The notes under the pieces: generated by a model | The model's input: only the letters and a program-made list of their open reading frames with translations | What the model was told of the DNA's origin: nothing | Database searches by the model: none | NCBI RefSeq assembly: GCF_027158205.1 | Contig: NZ_JAPVLU010000030.1 | Location: 1 to 64,000, forward strand | DNA length: 64,000 bases | Origin: Streptomyces sp. H39-S7 | Lineage (GTDB): Bacteria > Actinomycetota > Actinomycetes > Streptomycetales > Streptomycetaceae | Direction of reading: 5' to 3' | Shown here: in pieces, positions 7,929 through 16,470 of the stretch | Numbering within the stretch: position 1 is the stretch's first letter | Layout: every line of letters starts with the position of its first letter | Position numbers and translations under genes: made by a program

Positions 7929-8763
7929 CATGGGCGGCCGTATGCCCCGCTGGCAGCTCGTCCTGCGCTACGTCCTGCTGCTCGCCGTCCTGGCCGTCAC
8001 GATCGGCCCGTTCCTGTGGCAGCTGAGCACCTCGCTCAAGGGCCCGACCGAGGACATGTACAGCTACCCGCCGAAGCTGCTCCCCGAGCATCCGACGCTG
8101 GACAACTACGCGGGCGTCGCGGACATCATCCCGGTCTGGGAGTACGCCCTGAACTCCCTCAAGGTCGCCGCGGCGAGCGTCATCACCAACTGCGTGGGCT
8201 CCGCCCTGGCCGGCTACGCGCTCGCCCGGCTGCGCTTCCGCGGCCGCAAGCTCGCGACCACCGCCTTCGTCATGGCGCTGCTGGTGCCGTTCGAGTCCAT
8301 CTTCATCGCGCAGTTCACCACCATGCGCGACCTGCAGCTGAACAACACCCTCATCGCCGTCGTGCTGCCCGGCTGTATCGGCGCGATGAACGTGCTGCTG
8401 ATGCGGAACGCGTTCAGCCATCTCCCGTACGAGATCGAGGAGGCCGCCGTCATCGACGGCGCCAACGTCTGGCAGCGCTTCGTACGGATCGCGCTGCCCT
8501 CCGTCAAGGGCACTCTGGCGGTCGTGGCGATCTTCTCGTTCATGGGCGCCTGGGACGACTTCCTGTGGCCCCTGATCGTGCTGTCCGACCCGGACAAGTA
8601 CACGCTGACCGTGGGACTGAACTTCCTGCACGGCACGTTCGCCAACAACCCCAGGCTCGTCGCCGCCGGGACCATCATCGCCGTAGCCCCGCTCATCGTC
8701 ATGTTCGCCTGCCTGCAGCGGTACTTCTTCCGCGGCGTGGGCGAAGGCGCCGTCAAGGGCTGA
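7921..8763 (+). CDS. Sugar ABC transporter permease, MalG-like
   Basis: A 280-residue CUT1-family permease with six predicted TM segments. Its EAA loop reads EEAAVIDGANVWQRFVRIAL, and the C-terminal CLQRYFFRGVGEGAVKG is the standard end of MalG-type proteins. The GTG start at 7921 overlaps the previous gene by 8 bp, which suggests translational coupling; an ATG at 7930 is a possible alternative. Together with the preceding permease it forms the membrane channel of the importer. Confidence 0.93.
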   Translation: MSDMGGRMPRWQLVLRYVLLLAVLAVTIGPFLWQLSTSLKGPTEDMYSYPPKLLPEHPTLDNYAGVADIIPVWEYALNSLKVAAASVITNCVGSALAGYALARLRFRGRKLATTAFVMALLVPFESIFIAQFTTMRDLQLNNTLIAVVLPGCIGAMNVLLMRNAFSHLPYEIEEAAVIDGANVWQRFVRIALPSVKGTLAVVAIFSFMGAWDDFLWPLIVLSDPDKYTLTVGLNFLHGTFANNPRLVAAGTIIAVAPLIVMFACLQRYFFRGVGEGAVKG

Positions 8764-8806
8764 CCCATCCCCGTTCCCCCTCCCCGCACTGAGGACACCG
8801 CACCGG

Positions 8807-10075
8807 ATGAACACCATGCGCTTCGGCGTCAACTACACGCCCACGCGCGGCTGGTTCCACCACTGGCTCGACTTCGACCTCGACGAAGTCCGCGCCGACC
8901 TGGACTCCATCGCCGCCCTCGGCCTCGACCACATCCGGGTCTTCCCGCTCTGGCCGGTCTTCCAGCCGAACCGCACCCTGGTCAGGCCGCGCGCCGTCGA
9001 GCAGCTCGTCCAACTGGTCGACGCGGCGGCCGAGCGCGGACTCGACACCGCGGTGGACGGGCTGCAGGGCCACCTGTCCAGCTTCGACTTCCTCCCCTCC
9101 TGGACCACCACCTGGCACCGCCGCAACCTCTTCACCGACCCCGACGTCATCGACGGCGAGGTCGACTACCTGCGCACCCTCGCGGCCGCGCTCGCCGACC
9201 GGCCCGGCTTCCTCGGCATGACCATCGGCAACGAGATCAACCAGTTCTCCTCGGGACCGCACCCCGACCCCGACCGGATCACCCCCGGCCAGGCCGAGTC
9301 CTGGCTGCGACGGGTGCTGGGAGCGTGCGAAGAGGGCGCGCCGGGCAAGTTCCACCTGCACGCGTCCTACGACGCCGCCTGGTACCAGGACGACCACCCC
9401 TTCACCCCCGGTCACTCCGCCCTGCTGGGCGCCGCGACCGCCGTCCACTCCTGGGTGTTCAACGGCACCGCGCAGCGCCACGGCCGTACCGGTACCGCCA
9501 CCGAGCAGCACGCCGCCTATCTGATCGAGCTGTCGAAGGCCTGGGCCACCGACCCGCACCGGCCGGTGTGGCTGCAGGAAGTGGGCGCACCCGCCCCGCA
9601 CATCCCCGCCGAACACGCCGCGGAGTTCACCGAGGCCACCATCGCCGCCGCCCTGGACTGCCCGGACGTGTGGGGCGTCACCTGGTGGTGCTCCCACGAC
9701 GTGGACCGCGCCCTCGCGGACTTCCCCGAGCTGGAGTACGGCCTGGGGCTGCTCACCACCGACCGTACGGTCAAGCCCGCCGGCGCGGCCGTCGCCCGCG
9801 CCGTCGAGCAGTGGCGCGGGCGCGAGCACCGCCCCGCGCCGCGCACCACCGCACTGGTGGTGGACGCGGGCGACCGCGTCAGCGCGCCCGCCCGGTCCGT
9901 GTGCGCACCCGGTGGGGCCTTCTTCGAGGCGTGGGCGCGACTGGCCGCCGCCGGCGTCCGGCCCGCCGCCGTCCTCGCCGAACGCGCGGACGACGCCGCC
10001 CATCTGGCGGCCCGCGGCATCACCGAGGTCCTCACCGTCGAACAGGTCGACCTCATCGGCGGAACGCACCGATGA
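8807..10075 (+). CDS. Clan-A (GH5-like) glycoside hydrolase, probably acting on mannosides
   Basis: A 422-residue TIM-barrel glycosidase. The acid/base Glu143 sits in TIGNEINQF at the end of strand 4, and the probable nucleophile Glu258 in VWLQEVGAP at strand 7, as expected for clan GH-A retaining enzymes. Upstream barrel motifs include FGVNYTP and HIRVFPLWPVFQPN. There is no signal peptide, so it acts inside the cell on imported oligosaccharide. It lies in the LacI-controlled operon between the permease and the GH38 mannosidase. A beta-mannosidase or endo-type specificity would complement the alpha-mannosidase, but this is inferred from context. About 85 C-terminal residues after the barrel are of unknown role. 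Confidence 0.8.
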   Translation: MNTMRFGVNYTPTRGWFHHWLDFDLDEVRADLDSIAALGLDHIRVFPLWPVFQPNRTLVRPRAVEQLVQLVDAAAERGLDTAVDGLQGHLSSFDFLPSWTTTWHRRNLFTDPDVIDGEVDYLRTLAAALADRPGFLGMTIGNEINQFSSGPHPDPDRITPGQAESWLRRVLGACEEGAPGKFHLHASYDAAWYQDDHPFTPGHSALLGAATAVHSWVFNGTAQRHGRTGTATEQHAAYLIELSKAWATDPHRPVWLQEVGAPAPHIPAEHAAEFTEATIAAALDCPDVWGVTWWCSHDVDRALADFPELEYGLGLLTTDRTVKPAGAAVARAVEQWRGREHRPAPRTTALVVDAGDRVSAPARSVCAPGGAFFEAWARLAAAGVRPAAVLAERADDAAHLAARGITEVLTVEQVDLIGGTHR

Positions 10076-10204
10076 CGCGGCACCGCGGCCGCGCCGCTAC
10101 CGCCCGCCCGCTGCGCGGCGTACAGATGGATGAGGCAGCGACCCGCCCGCCCACCGCCTCCGCCCCGCCGTCCGCCGCCTCCCCCCGGATCTGAGGAGAC
10201 CCTC

Positions 10205-13200
10205 ATGCACAGCAACCGAACCGTCACCGAGGACCGGCTCAAGCGGGTCCTCGCCGAACGCATCCGCCCCGCCGTGTACCCGCAGTCGGTGCCGCTGGAC
10301 ATCGGGATCTGGAACGCCCCCGGCGAGCCCGTCCCGGTGGCCGAGGGCCTGGCGGCACCCCGCGCGCCCATCGAGACGGGTGAGCCCTGGGGCCCGCCGT
10401 GGGGCACCAGCTGGATCACCGTGACCGGCGTCGTCCCGGACGAATGGGCCGGCCGGACCGTCGAAGCACTGCTGGACCTCGGCTTCGACGAGAACATGCC
10501 CGGCTTCCAGTGCGAGGGCCTGGTCTACCGGTCGGACGGCTCACCGGTGAAGGGACTCAACCCGCGCAACCAGTGGATCAGGATCGGCGCGCCCGTCGCC
10601 GGCGGCGAGCGGGTGGAACTGCACATCGAGGCCTCGTCGAACCCGGTCCTGCTCGACTACCACCCCTTCCTGCCCACCGACCTCGGTGACAAGGAGACCG
10701 CCGGCCACGAGCCGCAGTACAAGCTCGCCCGGATGGACCTCGCCGTCTTCGACGAGACGGTGTGGGAGCTGGTCCAGGACCTGGAAGTGCTCGGCGGGCT
10801 GATGGCCGAGCTGTCCACCGACTCACCGCGCCGCTGGGAGATCCTGCGCGCCGTGGAACGGTCGCTGGACGCCGTGGACCTGCAGGACGTCGGCGGCTCG
10901 GCCGCCGCCGCCCGCGAGCGGCTGGCCGAGGTCCTGGCCGCACCCGCGCACCGCTCCGCGCACCGCATCAGCGCGGTGGGCCACGCGCACATCGACTCCG
11001 CCTGGCTGTGGCCGCTGCGCGAGACCGTCCGCAAGGTCGCGCGCACCACCTCCAACATGACCGCGCTGCTGGAGGAGAACCCGGAGTTCGTCTACGCCAT
11101 GTCGCAGGCGCAGCAGTACGCCTGGATCAAGGAGCACCGGCCCGAGGTGTACGCGCGGGTCAAGAAGGCCGTCGCGGACGGGCGGTTCGTGCCGGTGGGC
11201 GGCATGTGGGTCGAGTCCGACACCAACATGCCGGGATCCGAGGCACTGGCGCGGCAGTTCGTGCACGGCAAGCGGTTCTTCCTCGAGGAGTTCGGCATCG
11301 ACACCGAGGAGGTGTGGCTGCCCGACACGTTCGGCTACTCCGCCGCGCTCCCGCAGATCGTCAAGCAGGCCGGCGCGAAGTGGTTCCTCACCCAGAAGAT
11401 CTCCTGGAGCGAGACCAACAAGTTCCCGCACCACACCTTCTGGTGGGAGGGGCTGGACGGCACCCGGGTCTTCACCCACTTCCCCCCGATCGACACCTAC
11501 AACGCCCAGCTGTCGGGCAAGGAGGTCGCCCACGCCGTCCGCAACTTCCAGGAGAAGGGCTCCGCGACCCGCTCGCTGGCCCCGACCGGCTGGGGCGACG
11601 GCGGCGGCGGCACCACCCGCGAGATGCTCGCGCACGGCAAGCGGCTGGCCGACCTGGAGGGCTCGGCGAAGGTCGTCTTCGAAAAGCCGTCGGCGTTCTT
11701 CGAGAAGGCCCACGCCGAATACCCGGACGCCCCGGTGTGGGTGGGCGAGCTCTACCTCGAACTGCACCGCGCCACCCTCACCAGCCAGGCCCGCACCAAG
11801 CAGGGCAACCGCCGCAGCGAACACCTGCTGCGCGAGGCCGAGCTGTGGGCCGCGACCGCGGCCGTACGAACCGGCTTCCCGTACCCGTACGAGGACCTTG
11901 ACCGGATCTGGAAGACGGTCCTGTTGCTGCAGTTCCACGACATCCTCCCCGGCTCGTCCATCGCCTGGGTGCACCGCGAGGCGGAAGCGAAGTACGCGGC
12001 CGTCGGCGCGGAACTGGAACAGATCATCACCGCCGCGCAGGCCGCCCTCGCGGGCAGCGGCGCCGGTGGTACGTCGGTGCTGTTCAACGCGGCGCCGCAC
12101 GCCCGCTCGGGCGTCCCCGCGGGCGGCGCCGTCGTCGCGGCGCCGAGCGTCGCGGCGCCGAGCGACGCGGCGGTGAGCGCCGCGCCGCGCGAGGGCGGGG
12201 GATTCGTCCTCGCCAACGGGCTGCTGCGGGTGGCGATCGACGCACGCGGGCTCGTCGTCTCCGTCTACGACCTCGAAGCCGGCCGCGAGACCGTCGCCCC
12301 GGGCACCGCCGCGAACCTCCTGCAACTGCACCCCGACTTCCCCAACCGCTGGGACGCGTGGGACGTCGACACGTTCTACCGCAACACCGTCACCGACCTC
12401 ACCGACGTCGACACCCTGGAACTGGACGCCGTCGGCGGCGGCGTGGCGGCGGTCCGGGTGACCCGGAGCTTCGGCTCCTCGCGGGTGGAGCAGGTGCTGA
12501 CGCTGACCGCCGGGGAGCGCCGGCTCGACATCGCGACCGAAGTGGACTGGCACGAGACCGAGAAGTTCCTCAAGGCCGCCTTCCCGCTCGACCTGCACGC
12601 CGACCGCACGGCGGCCGAGACCCAGTTCGGCCACCTCTACCGCGCCACGCACACCAACACCAGTTGGGACGCGGCGAAGTTCGAGGCGTGCGCCCACCGC
12701 TTTGTGCATCTCGAGGAGCCGGGCTGGGGTGTCGCCGTCGTCAACGACTCGACGTACGGCTACGACGTGACGCGCGCCGTACGGCCCGAGGCCGCCACCT
12801 CGCTCACCGGCGGTACCACCACCACCGTCCGGCTCTCCCTGCTGCGCGCCCCGCGCTTCCCGGACCCGCACACCGACCAGGGCACGCACCGGTTCCGCTA
12901 TGCGCTGGTCCCGGGCGCCACGATCGGCGACGCGGTGCGGGAGGGCTACCGCATCAACCTGCCGGAGCGTCGGGTGCCGGGTGACACGGCGGTGTCGCCG
13001 CTGGTGTCCGTGGACCACGACGCGGTGGTGGTGACGGCGGTGAAGCTTGCCGATGACGGGAGCGGGGACGTGGTGGTGCGGCTGTACGAGTCCGGCGGGG
13101 GGCGTGTGAGGGCGCGGTTGACGGCCGGGTTCGCGGTGGCGTCGGCGACGGTGTGCGACCTGCTGGAGCGGCCGGTGGGTGGGGCGGCGTCGGGTGGATC

Positions 13201-13270
13201 CTCGGGCGTCGAGCTTTTGTTGCGGCCGTTCGAGATTCGTACCTTGCGGTTGGCTCGCGGGGACGGCTGA
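10205..13270 (+). CDS. Alpha-mannosidase, glycoside hydrolase family 38
   Basis: A 1021-residue GH38 retaining alpha-mannosidase, of the length usual for the class. The Zn-binding HAHID (His260, Asp264) starts the catalytic domain, and Asp339 in ESDTNMPGSE is the probable nucleophile and second metal ligand. WLPDTFGYSAALPQIVKQAG and the QFHDILPGSS metal site follow, then the beta-rich C-terminal domains. The ATG at 10205 has GAGGAG about seven bases upstream; the longer frame starting at 10130 is low-complexity Pro/Arg. It is cytoplasmic and ends the LacI operon, removing terminal alpha-mannose from imported glycans. Possible natural substrates are fungal or plant mannans and N-glycan fragments. 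Confidence 0.95.
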   Translation: MHSNRTVTEDRLKRVLAERIRPAVYPQSVPLDIGIWNAPGEPVPVAEGLAAPRAPIETGEPWGPPWGTSWITVTGVVPDEWAGRTVEALLDLGFDENMPGFQCEGLVYRSDGSPVKGLNPRNQWIRIGAPVAGGERVELHIEASSNPVLLDYHPFLPTDLGDKETAGHEPQYKLARMDLAVFDETVWELVQDLEVLGGLMAELSTDSPRRWEILRAVERSLDAVDLQDVGGSAAAARERLAEVLAAPAHRSAHRISAVGHAHIDSAWLWPLRETVRKVARTTSNMTALLEENPEFVYAMSQAQQYAWIKEHRPEVYARVKKAVADGRFVPVGGMWVESDTNMPGSEALARQFVHGKRFFLEEFGIDTEEVWLPDTFGYSAALPQIVKQAGAKWFLTQKISWSETNKFPHHTFWWEGLDGTRVFTHFPPIDTYNAQLSGKEVAHAVRNFQEKGSATRSLAPTGWGDGGGGTTREMLAHGKRLADLEGSAKVVFEKPSAFFEKAHAEYPDAPVWVGELYLELHRATLTSQARTKQGNRRSEHLLREAELWAATAAVRTGFPYPYEDLDRIWKTVLLLQFHDILPGSSIAWVHREAEAKYAAVGAELEQIITAAQAALAGSGAGGTSVLFNAAPHARSGVPAGGAVVAAPSVAAPSDAAVSAAPREGGGFVLANGLLRVAIDARGLVVSVYDLEAGRETVAPGTAANLLQLHPDFPNRWDAWDVDTFYRNTVTDLTDVDTLELDAVGGGVAAVRVTRSFGSSRVEQVLTLTAGERRLDIATEVDWHETEKFLKAAFPLDLHADRTAAETQFGHLYRATHTNTSWDAAKFEACAHRFVHLEEPGWGVAVVNDSTYGYDVTRAVRPEAATSLTGGTTTTVRLSLLRAPRFPDPHTDQGTHRFRYALVPGATIGDAVREGYRINLPERRVPGDTAVSPLVSVDHDAVVVTAVKLADDGSGDVVVRLYESGGGRVRARLTAGFAVASATVCDLLERPVGGAASGGSSGVELLLRPFEIRTLRLARGDG

Positions 13271-13289
13271 CATCTGATCCGGCCGGTGG

Positions 13290-13437
13290 GGGTGCGGGGG
13301 CCGGGCCCTCCGGTGGGGGGTTTCGAAATCGTATATTTACGGTCCCCCAACCCCTCCGGCCGGGGGTGCCCCCAGCCGCCCACAAATACACGGCAGCATT
13401 TCGAAACCCCCCACCTGCGGACCCGTCCCCCTCACGT
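13290..13437. repeat. Copy 1 of a ~145-bp non-coding repeat with 18-bp terminal inverted repeats
   Basis: The element is bounded by a perfect 18-bp inverted pair, GGTGGGGGGTTTCGAAAT at 13312-13329 and its reverse complement at 13398-13415. An internal GC-rich hairpin (GGGGGTGCCCCC) and an AT patch (CGTATATTTACG) lie between. The matching region continues outside the inverted repeats on both sides, to about 13290 and 13437. A second copy lies in opposite orientation at 14688-14831. It fills most of the 221-bp gap between the mannosidase and the marR gene. A MITE-like element or a bidirectional terminator/RNA structure are both possible. Confidence 0.8.
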
Positions 13438-13491
13438 CACGACCTGTCTGCCGGCGCGGATGTGCTCGCGTGCGCCGCCCGCCCGTGCGGC

Positions 13492-13959
13492 TCAGCGGGC
13501 GTTCGATGTGCGCAGGCGGCGGCTCACCTCGCCCAGGCCCTCCGCGATGGCGGCGAGCTGGTCGCGGGTGAGGACGTCGATCAGGAGCTCGCGGACCAGG
13601 GCGACGTGGCCCGGGGCGGTCTCGCGGACCTTGGCCCAGCCTTCGTCGGTGAGGCAGGCGACGACTCCGCGCACGTCGCCCGGAAAGGAGCGGCGGCGGA
13701 CGAGGGCGCTCTTCTCCAATTGGGTGACCTGGTAGGTCAGCCCGCTCTTGGAGGTGAGGAGGGCGTCGGCCAGCTCGGTCATCCGGAGCTCGCCGCAGGG
13801 GGCCGCGGAGAGCCGGGTGAGGATCTCGTACTGCGGGTGCGAGAGGCCGGCGTCGTCCTTCAGCTGCTGCTCCACCCGGCGGCCCAGCAGGCTGCTTGCC
13901 GCGAGGAAGCCCGTCCAGGCCGCCATCTCCTGCTCGTCGAGCCACCTTGTGTTGTCCAT
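13492..13959 (-). CDS. MarR-family transcriptional regulator
   Basis: A 155-residue winged-helix regulator. Recognition helix and wing are seen in LRMTELADALLTSKSGLTYQVTQLEKSALVRRRS followed by GVVACLTDEGWAKV. The segment HPQYEILTRLSAAPCGELRM is the usual MarR lead-in. Start at 13959 gives a normal-length protein. It is divergent from a DoxX gene, with two TTCAAATTCGAA-type sites between them, so it most likely represses doxX and itself. MarR-DoxX pairs of this kind often respond to oxidative or electrophilic stress; the ligand here is unknown. Confidence 0.92.
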   Translation of the reverse strand: MDNTRWLDEQEMAAWTGFLAASSLLGRRVEQQLKDDAGLSHPQYEILTRLSAAPCGELRMTELADALLTSKSGLTYQVTQLEKSALVRRRSFPGDVRGVVACLTDEGWAKVRETAPGHVALVRELLIDVLTRDQLAAIAEGLGEVSRRLRTSNAR

Positions 13960-13979
13960 GGGGTCATCGTAGCGCTGTT

Positions 13980-14032
13980 GTTCAAATTCGAATTAGCCGA
14001 TACGGTCGAGCTCGGTGGTTCGAATTTGAACC
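13980..14032. promoter_or_regulatory. Twin MarR operator in the marR/doxX gap
   Basis: GTTCAAATTCGAA at 13980-13992 is repeated in inverted form as TTCGAATTTGAAC at 14019-14031. The right-hand copy extends to the near-palindrome GGTTCGAATTTGAACC (14017-14032, two mismatched positions). Paired AT-rich palindromes between divergent start codons are the usual arrangement for MarR autoregulation. Confidence 0.75.
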
Positions 14033-14065
14033 ACGTTACGTCCCCCACTCCAGGAGATCCGCCCT

Positions 14066-14623
14066 ATGCCGTCCCCCACCACCGAGCTCTCGCCGTCCGT
14101 AGTCCAGGCACCCGTTTCGGCGCACGCGTCGGCTTCCCCGCACGCCTACGACGCGGGCCTCCTCCTTCTCCGGCTCGCGGTAGGCCTCACCATGGCCGCG
14201 CACGGCAGCCAGAAGCTGTTCGGCTGGTTCAGTGGAGGGGGCCTCGAAGGGACCGGGCAGTTCTTCACCATGAGCGGCTATCCGTCGGGCAAGGCGATGG
14301 CCGTCGTGGCGGGTCTCAGTGAGACCCTGGGCGGGCTCGGCCTGGCCGTGGGCCTGCTCACCCCGCTGGCGGGCGCCGCGGTGGTCGGCACCATGGTCAA
14401 CGCGCTGGCCGTGAAGTGGGGCGGCGGCTTCTTCGCCCCCGAAGGCGTCGAGTACGAACTGCTGCTGACCGCCGCGGCCGCCGCCCTCGCCCTCACTGGC
14501 CCCGGCCGCCTCGCCGCCGACCGCTACCTCCCCGTCCTCCGCTCCCACCGCCTCGCCTACGGCGCCGCAGCCCTGGCACTGGGCGTTGCCATAGCGGGCG
14601 TCATCCTCCTGCTGAGGAAGTAG
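14066..14623 (+). CDS. DoxX-family membrane protein
   Basis: A 185-residue protein with four hydrophobic segments and the DoxX signatures GLLLLRLAVGLTMAAHGSQK and LFGWFSGGGLEGT near the N-terminus. After the fourth region (YGAAALALGVAIAGVILLLRK) it stops on a basic tail in the cytoplasm. DoxX proteins of actinomycetes can work with thiol and superoxide defence systems, but the exact role here is not visible. It is divergent from the MarR gene and preceded by its operator pair. Confidence 0.88.
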   Translation: MPSPTTELSPSVVQAPVSAHASASPHAYDAGLLLLRLAVGLTMAAHGSQKLFGWFSGGGLEGTGQFFTMSGYPSGKAMAVVAGLSETLGGLGLAVGLLTPLAGAAVVGTMVNALAVKWGGGFFAPEGVEYELLLTAAAAALALTGPGRLAADRYLPVLRSHRLAYGAAALALGVAIAGVILLLRK

Positions 14624-14687
14624 TCGCCTCACCCGGACGGTACGGGCCGCGGTGGACAGTGGGCGGCACCCCCTCCGGCCTGCTGGG

Positions 14688-14831
14688 ACGTGAGGGGGAC
14701 GGGTCCGGAGGGGTGGGGTTTCGAAATGCTGCCGAGCTATTTGTGGGCGGCTGGGGGCACCCCCGGCCGGAGGTTGGGGGATCGTAAATAGTCTTTCGAA
14801 GCCCCACCCCGGAGGGCCCGGCGCCCGCACC
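14688..14831. repeat. Copy 2 of the ~145-bp non-coding repeat, inverted relative to copy 1
   Basis: The region matches the reverse complement of 13290-13437 nearly end to end, starting from an identical 20-bp edge (14688-14707). Terminal inverted repeats are GGGGTGGGGTTTCGAAA at 14710-14726 and TTTCGAAGCCCCACCCC at 14794-14810, with one mismatch. The central GGGGGCACCCCC hairpin is conserved. A few differences and a 4-bp shorter interior show the copies have diverged. Together the copies bracket marR-doxX. Confidence 0.8.
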
Positions 14832-14848
14832 CTCGCCGGACCGGTGGA

Positions 14849-15337
14849 TTACCCCGCCCCCGCCAGCCGCAAGTCAAGTGCCGAGACGGCGGCGCGGAAC
14901 GCTCGCCCCAACCCCGGCCCCAACACCCGCATCGCGGTGCGAAGCGGCGCCGGCCCGTCCATCGCGAAGGTCCATTGGACCAGGCTGCCCGGGCCTATCG
15001 GTTCGACCCGCCACTCCTCCACCAGGGCCCGCAGGCCGGGGGCGTTGCACGTGTCGGCGCGGTAGACGTAGCGCTTGGGCGCCTCGTCGACCAGGACCGT
15101 CTCCTCGAAGCGGACGCCGCCCGCCAGGGCGACGTCGCGGCCCACCGAGGTGCGGCGCGCGCGCTTCACCGCGCGGAACCAGGCCGGCCAGGCCTCCGTG
15201 TCGACGGCCAGCGCGCGGTACACCGCCTCGGGGGGCGCGATGATGCCGAGGGTGAAGACCAGGCGGACGGGCGCGGTGTCGAGGAAGTCCGGGTCGACGG
15301 GGCGCAGGGGACGCGGGGAGCGCGATCGGCGGGCCAT
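14849..15337 (-). CDS. SRPBCC-family (START-like) protein
   Basis: A 162-residue polyketide-cyclase/dehydrase-like protein. The pattern APPEAVYRALAVDTEAWPAWFRAVKRA, then FEETVLVDEAPKRYVYR and LVEEWRVEPIGPGSLVQWTF, matches the single-domain SRPBCC fold with a hydrophobic ligand cavity. No ligand or reaction can be read from it. It is transcribed toward copy 2 of the repeat, and a TGACGAGTCGTCA palindrome lies 15 bp before its start codon. It is downstream of and in the same direction as the DeoR gene. Confidence 0.8.
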   Translation of the reverse strand: MARRSRSPRPLRPVDPDFLDTAPVRLVFTLGIIAPPEAVYRALAVDTEAWPAWFRAVKRARRTSVGRDVALAGGVRFEETVLVDEAPKRYVYRADTCNAPGLRALVEEWRVEPIGPGSLVQWTFAMDGPAPLRTAMRVLGPGLGRAFRAAVSALDLRLAGAG

Positions 15338-15341
15338 GGGC

Positions 15342-15449
15342 GCACCTTACGTGACGAGTCGTCAGCTGTCTGCGGAGGGAGGGGAGTCCGTCCCGCTCCC
15401 GCACCCTGCGTGACGAGTCGTCAGCTGTCCGCAGCGGAAGGCGAGTCCG
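15342..15449. repeat. 49-bp direct duplication of the deoR 3' end, each copy with a TGACGANTCGTCA palindrome
   Basis: Positions 15342-15390 repeat 15401-15449 at an offset of 59 bp with about seven mismatches, including a 20-bp exact block (15351-15370 equals 15410-15429). The right copy covers the last codons and stop of the DeoR gene. The left copy reads as a second decayed version of the same tail. Each copy contains the palindrome TGACGAGTCGTCA (15352-15364 and 15411-15423), so a regulatory role for the downstream SRPBCC gene is also possible. Confidence 0.7.
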
Positions 15450-16263
15450 CCTCGCCGGCGACGACCAGGTCCGACAGGTACTCGGAGATCTCCGCGCGCA
15501 GCACCTCGGGGATGCCGGCGTCCGTGACGAGGGTGTCCACGTCCTCCAGTGAGGCGAAGGAACTGAGGCCCACCGTGCCCCACTTGGTGTGGTCGGCGAT
15601 CACCACGACCCGGCGGGCGGACCGCACGAACTGCCGGTTGGTCTCCGCCTCCGCGAGGTTCGGGGTGGACAGGCCGGCCTCGACCGAGATCCCGTGCACG
15701 CCCAGGAACAGCATGTCGAAGTGGAGCGAGCCGATCGCCCGGTCCGCGACCGGCCCCACCAGGGAGTCCGACGGGGTGCGTACGCCGCCGGTGAGCACCA
15801 CCGTGGCGGCGCCGTCCCGGCTCTGCGCGCCCGGGCGGCGCTGCGCGGTGTGAAAGACGTCGGCGACGCGTACGGAGTTGGTCACCACGGTCAGGTCGGG
15901 TACGTCCAGCAGCCGGTGGGCCAGGGAGTACGTCGTCGTGCCGCCCGACAGGGCGATCGCGCTGCCCGGCGTCACGAGCTCGGCGGCGGCCCGCGCGATG
16001 GCCTCCTTCGCGCCGAGTTCGAGGCCCGACTTCGCTTCGAAGCCCGGTTCGTGGCTGCTCGCCTCGACCACCGGCACCGCGCCGCCGTGCACCTTCTCGA
16101 CGACGCCCTGACGGGCCAGCGCGTCGAGGTCCCGGCGGACGGTCATGTCCGAGACGTTGAGTTTGCGGGTGAGTTCGTTGACCCGTACCCCGCCGCGCCG
16201 CCTGACCTCGTCGAGGATCAGGGCACGTCGCTGCTCGGCGAGGAGATTCTGGTTGTCGCTCAC
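15421..16263 (-). CDS. DeoR/GlpR-family transcriptional regulator
   Basis: A 280-residue regulator. The N-terminal DeoR helix-turn-helix is RRGGVRVNELTRKLNVSDMT followed by VRRDLDALARQG. The DeoR sensor domain follows, with GSAIALSGGTTTYSLA, VVTNSVRVADV and VVIADHTKWG, the sugar-phosphate pocket signatures. The GTG at 16263 (VSDNQNLLAEQRR) gives the standard length; ATGs at 16287 and 16320 are upstream alternatives. Its target operon is not obvious, since the neighbour at 16471 is a membrane hydrolase and no sugar-kinase gene is adjacent. Its 3' end is partly duplicated just downstream. Confidence 0.9.
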   Translation of the reverse strand: MSDNQNLLAEQRRALILDEVRRRGGVRVNELTRKLNVSDMTVRRDLDALARQGVVEKVHGGAVPVVEASSHEPGFEAKSGLELGAKEAIARAAAELVTPGSAIALSGGTTTYSLAHRLLDVPDLTVVTNSVRVADVFHTAQRRPGAQSRDGAATVVLTGGVRTPSDSLVGPVADRAIGSLHFDMLFLGVHGISVEAGLSTPNLAEAETNRQFVRSARRVVVIADHTKWGTVGLSSFASLEDVDTLVTDAGIPEVLRAEISEYLSDLVVAGEADSPSAADS

Positions 16264-16470
16264 CCGTGGCCCCGTCTCTTGTCTCATGCGTCCCGTCGAA
16301 CGCCATCGAACCACGGTCATCCTTCCATGCGAGGGCCTATCAGGGCGTGCGGGGGGTGATCGGGGCTCCGCCGCGCGTCCTTGTCACCATTTCGGGGCAC
16401 ATTCCGTACGGGGGACCGCGTCCGGCCGCCGTTGCGGCGATCCTGGGACCGCGCGACAGACGGGAACCAT

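Noticed and set aside
5697..7931. A 744-codon minus-strand frame under the sugar transporter genes
   Set aside because: Antisense to clear lipoprotein and permease genes and without recognisable motifs.
10823..13273. An 816-codon minus-strand frame under the mannosidase
   Set aside because: Shadow of the GH38 gene, which has all catalytic residues in its own frame.
13290..14831. An insertion sequence
   Set aside because: The enclosed genes are a regulator and DoxX, not a transposase, so only the repeats themselves are reported.
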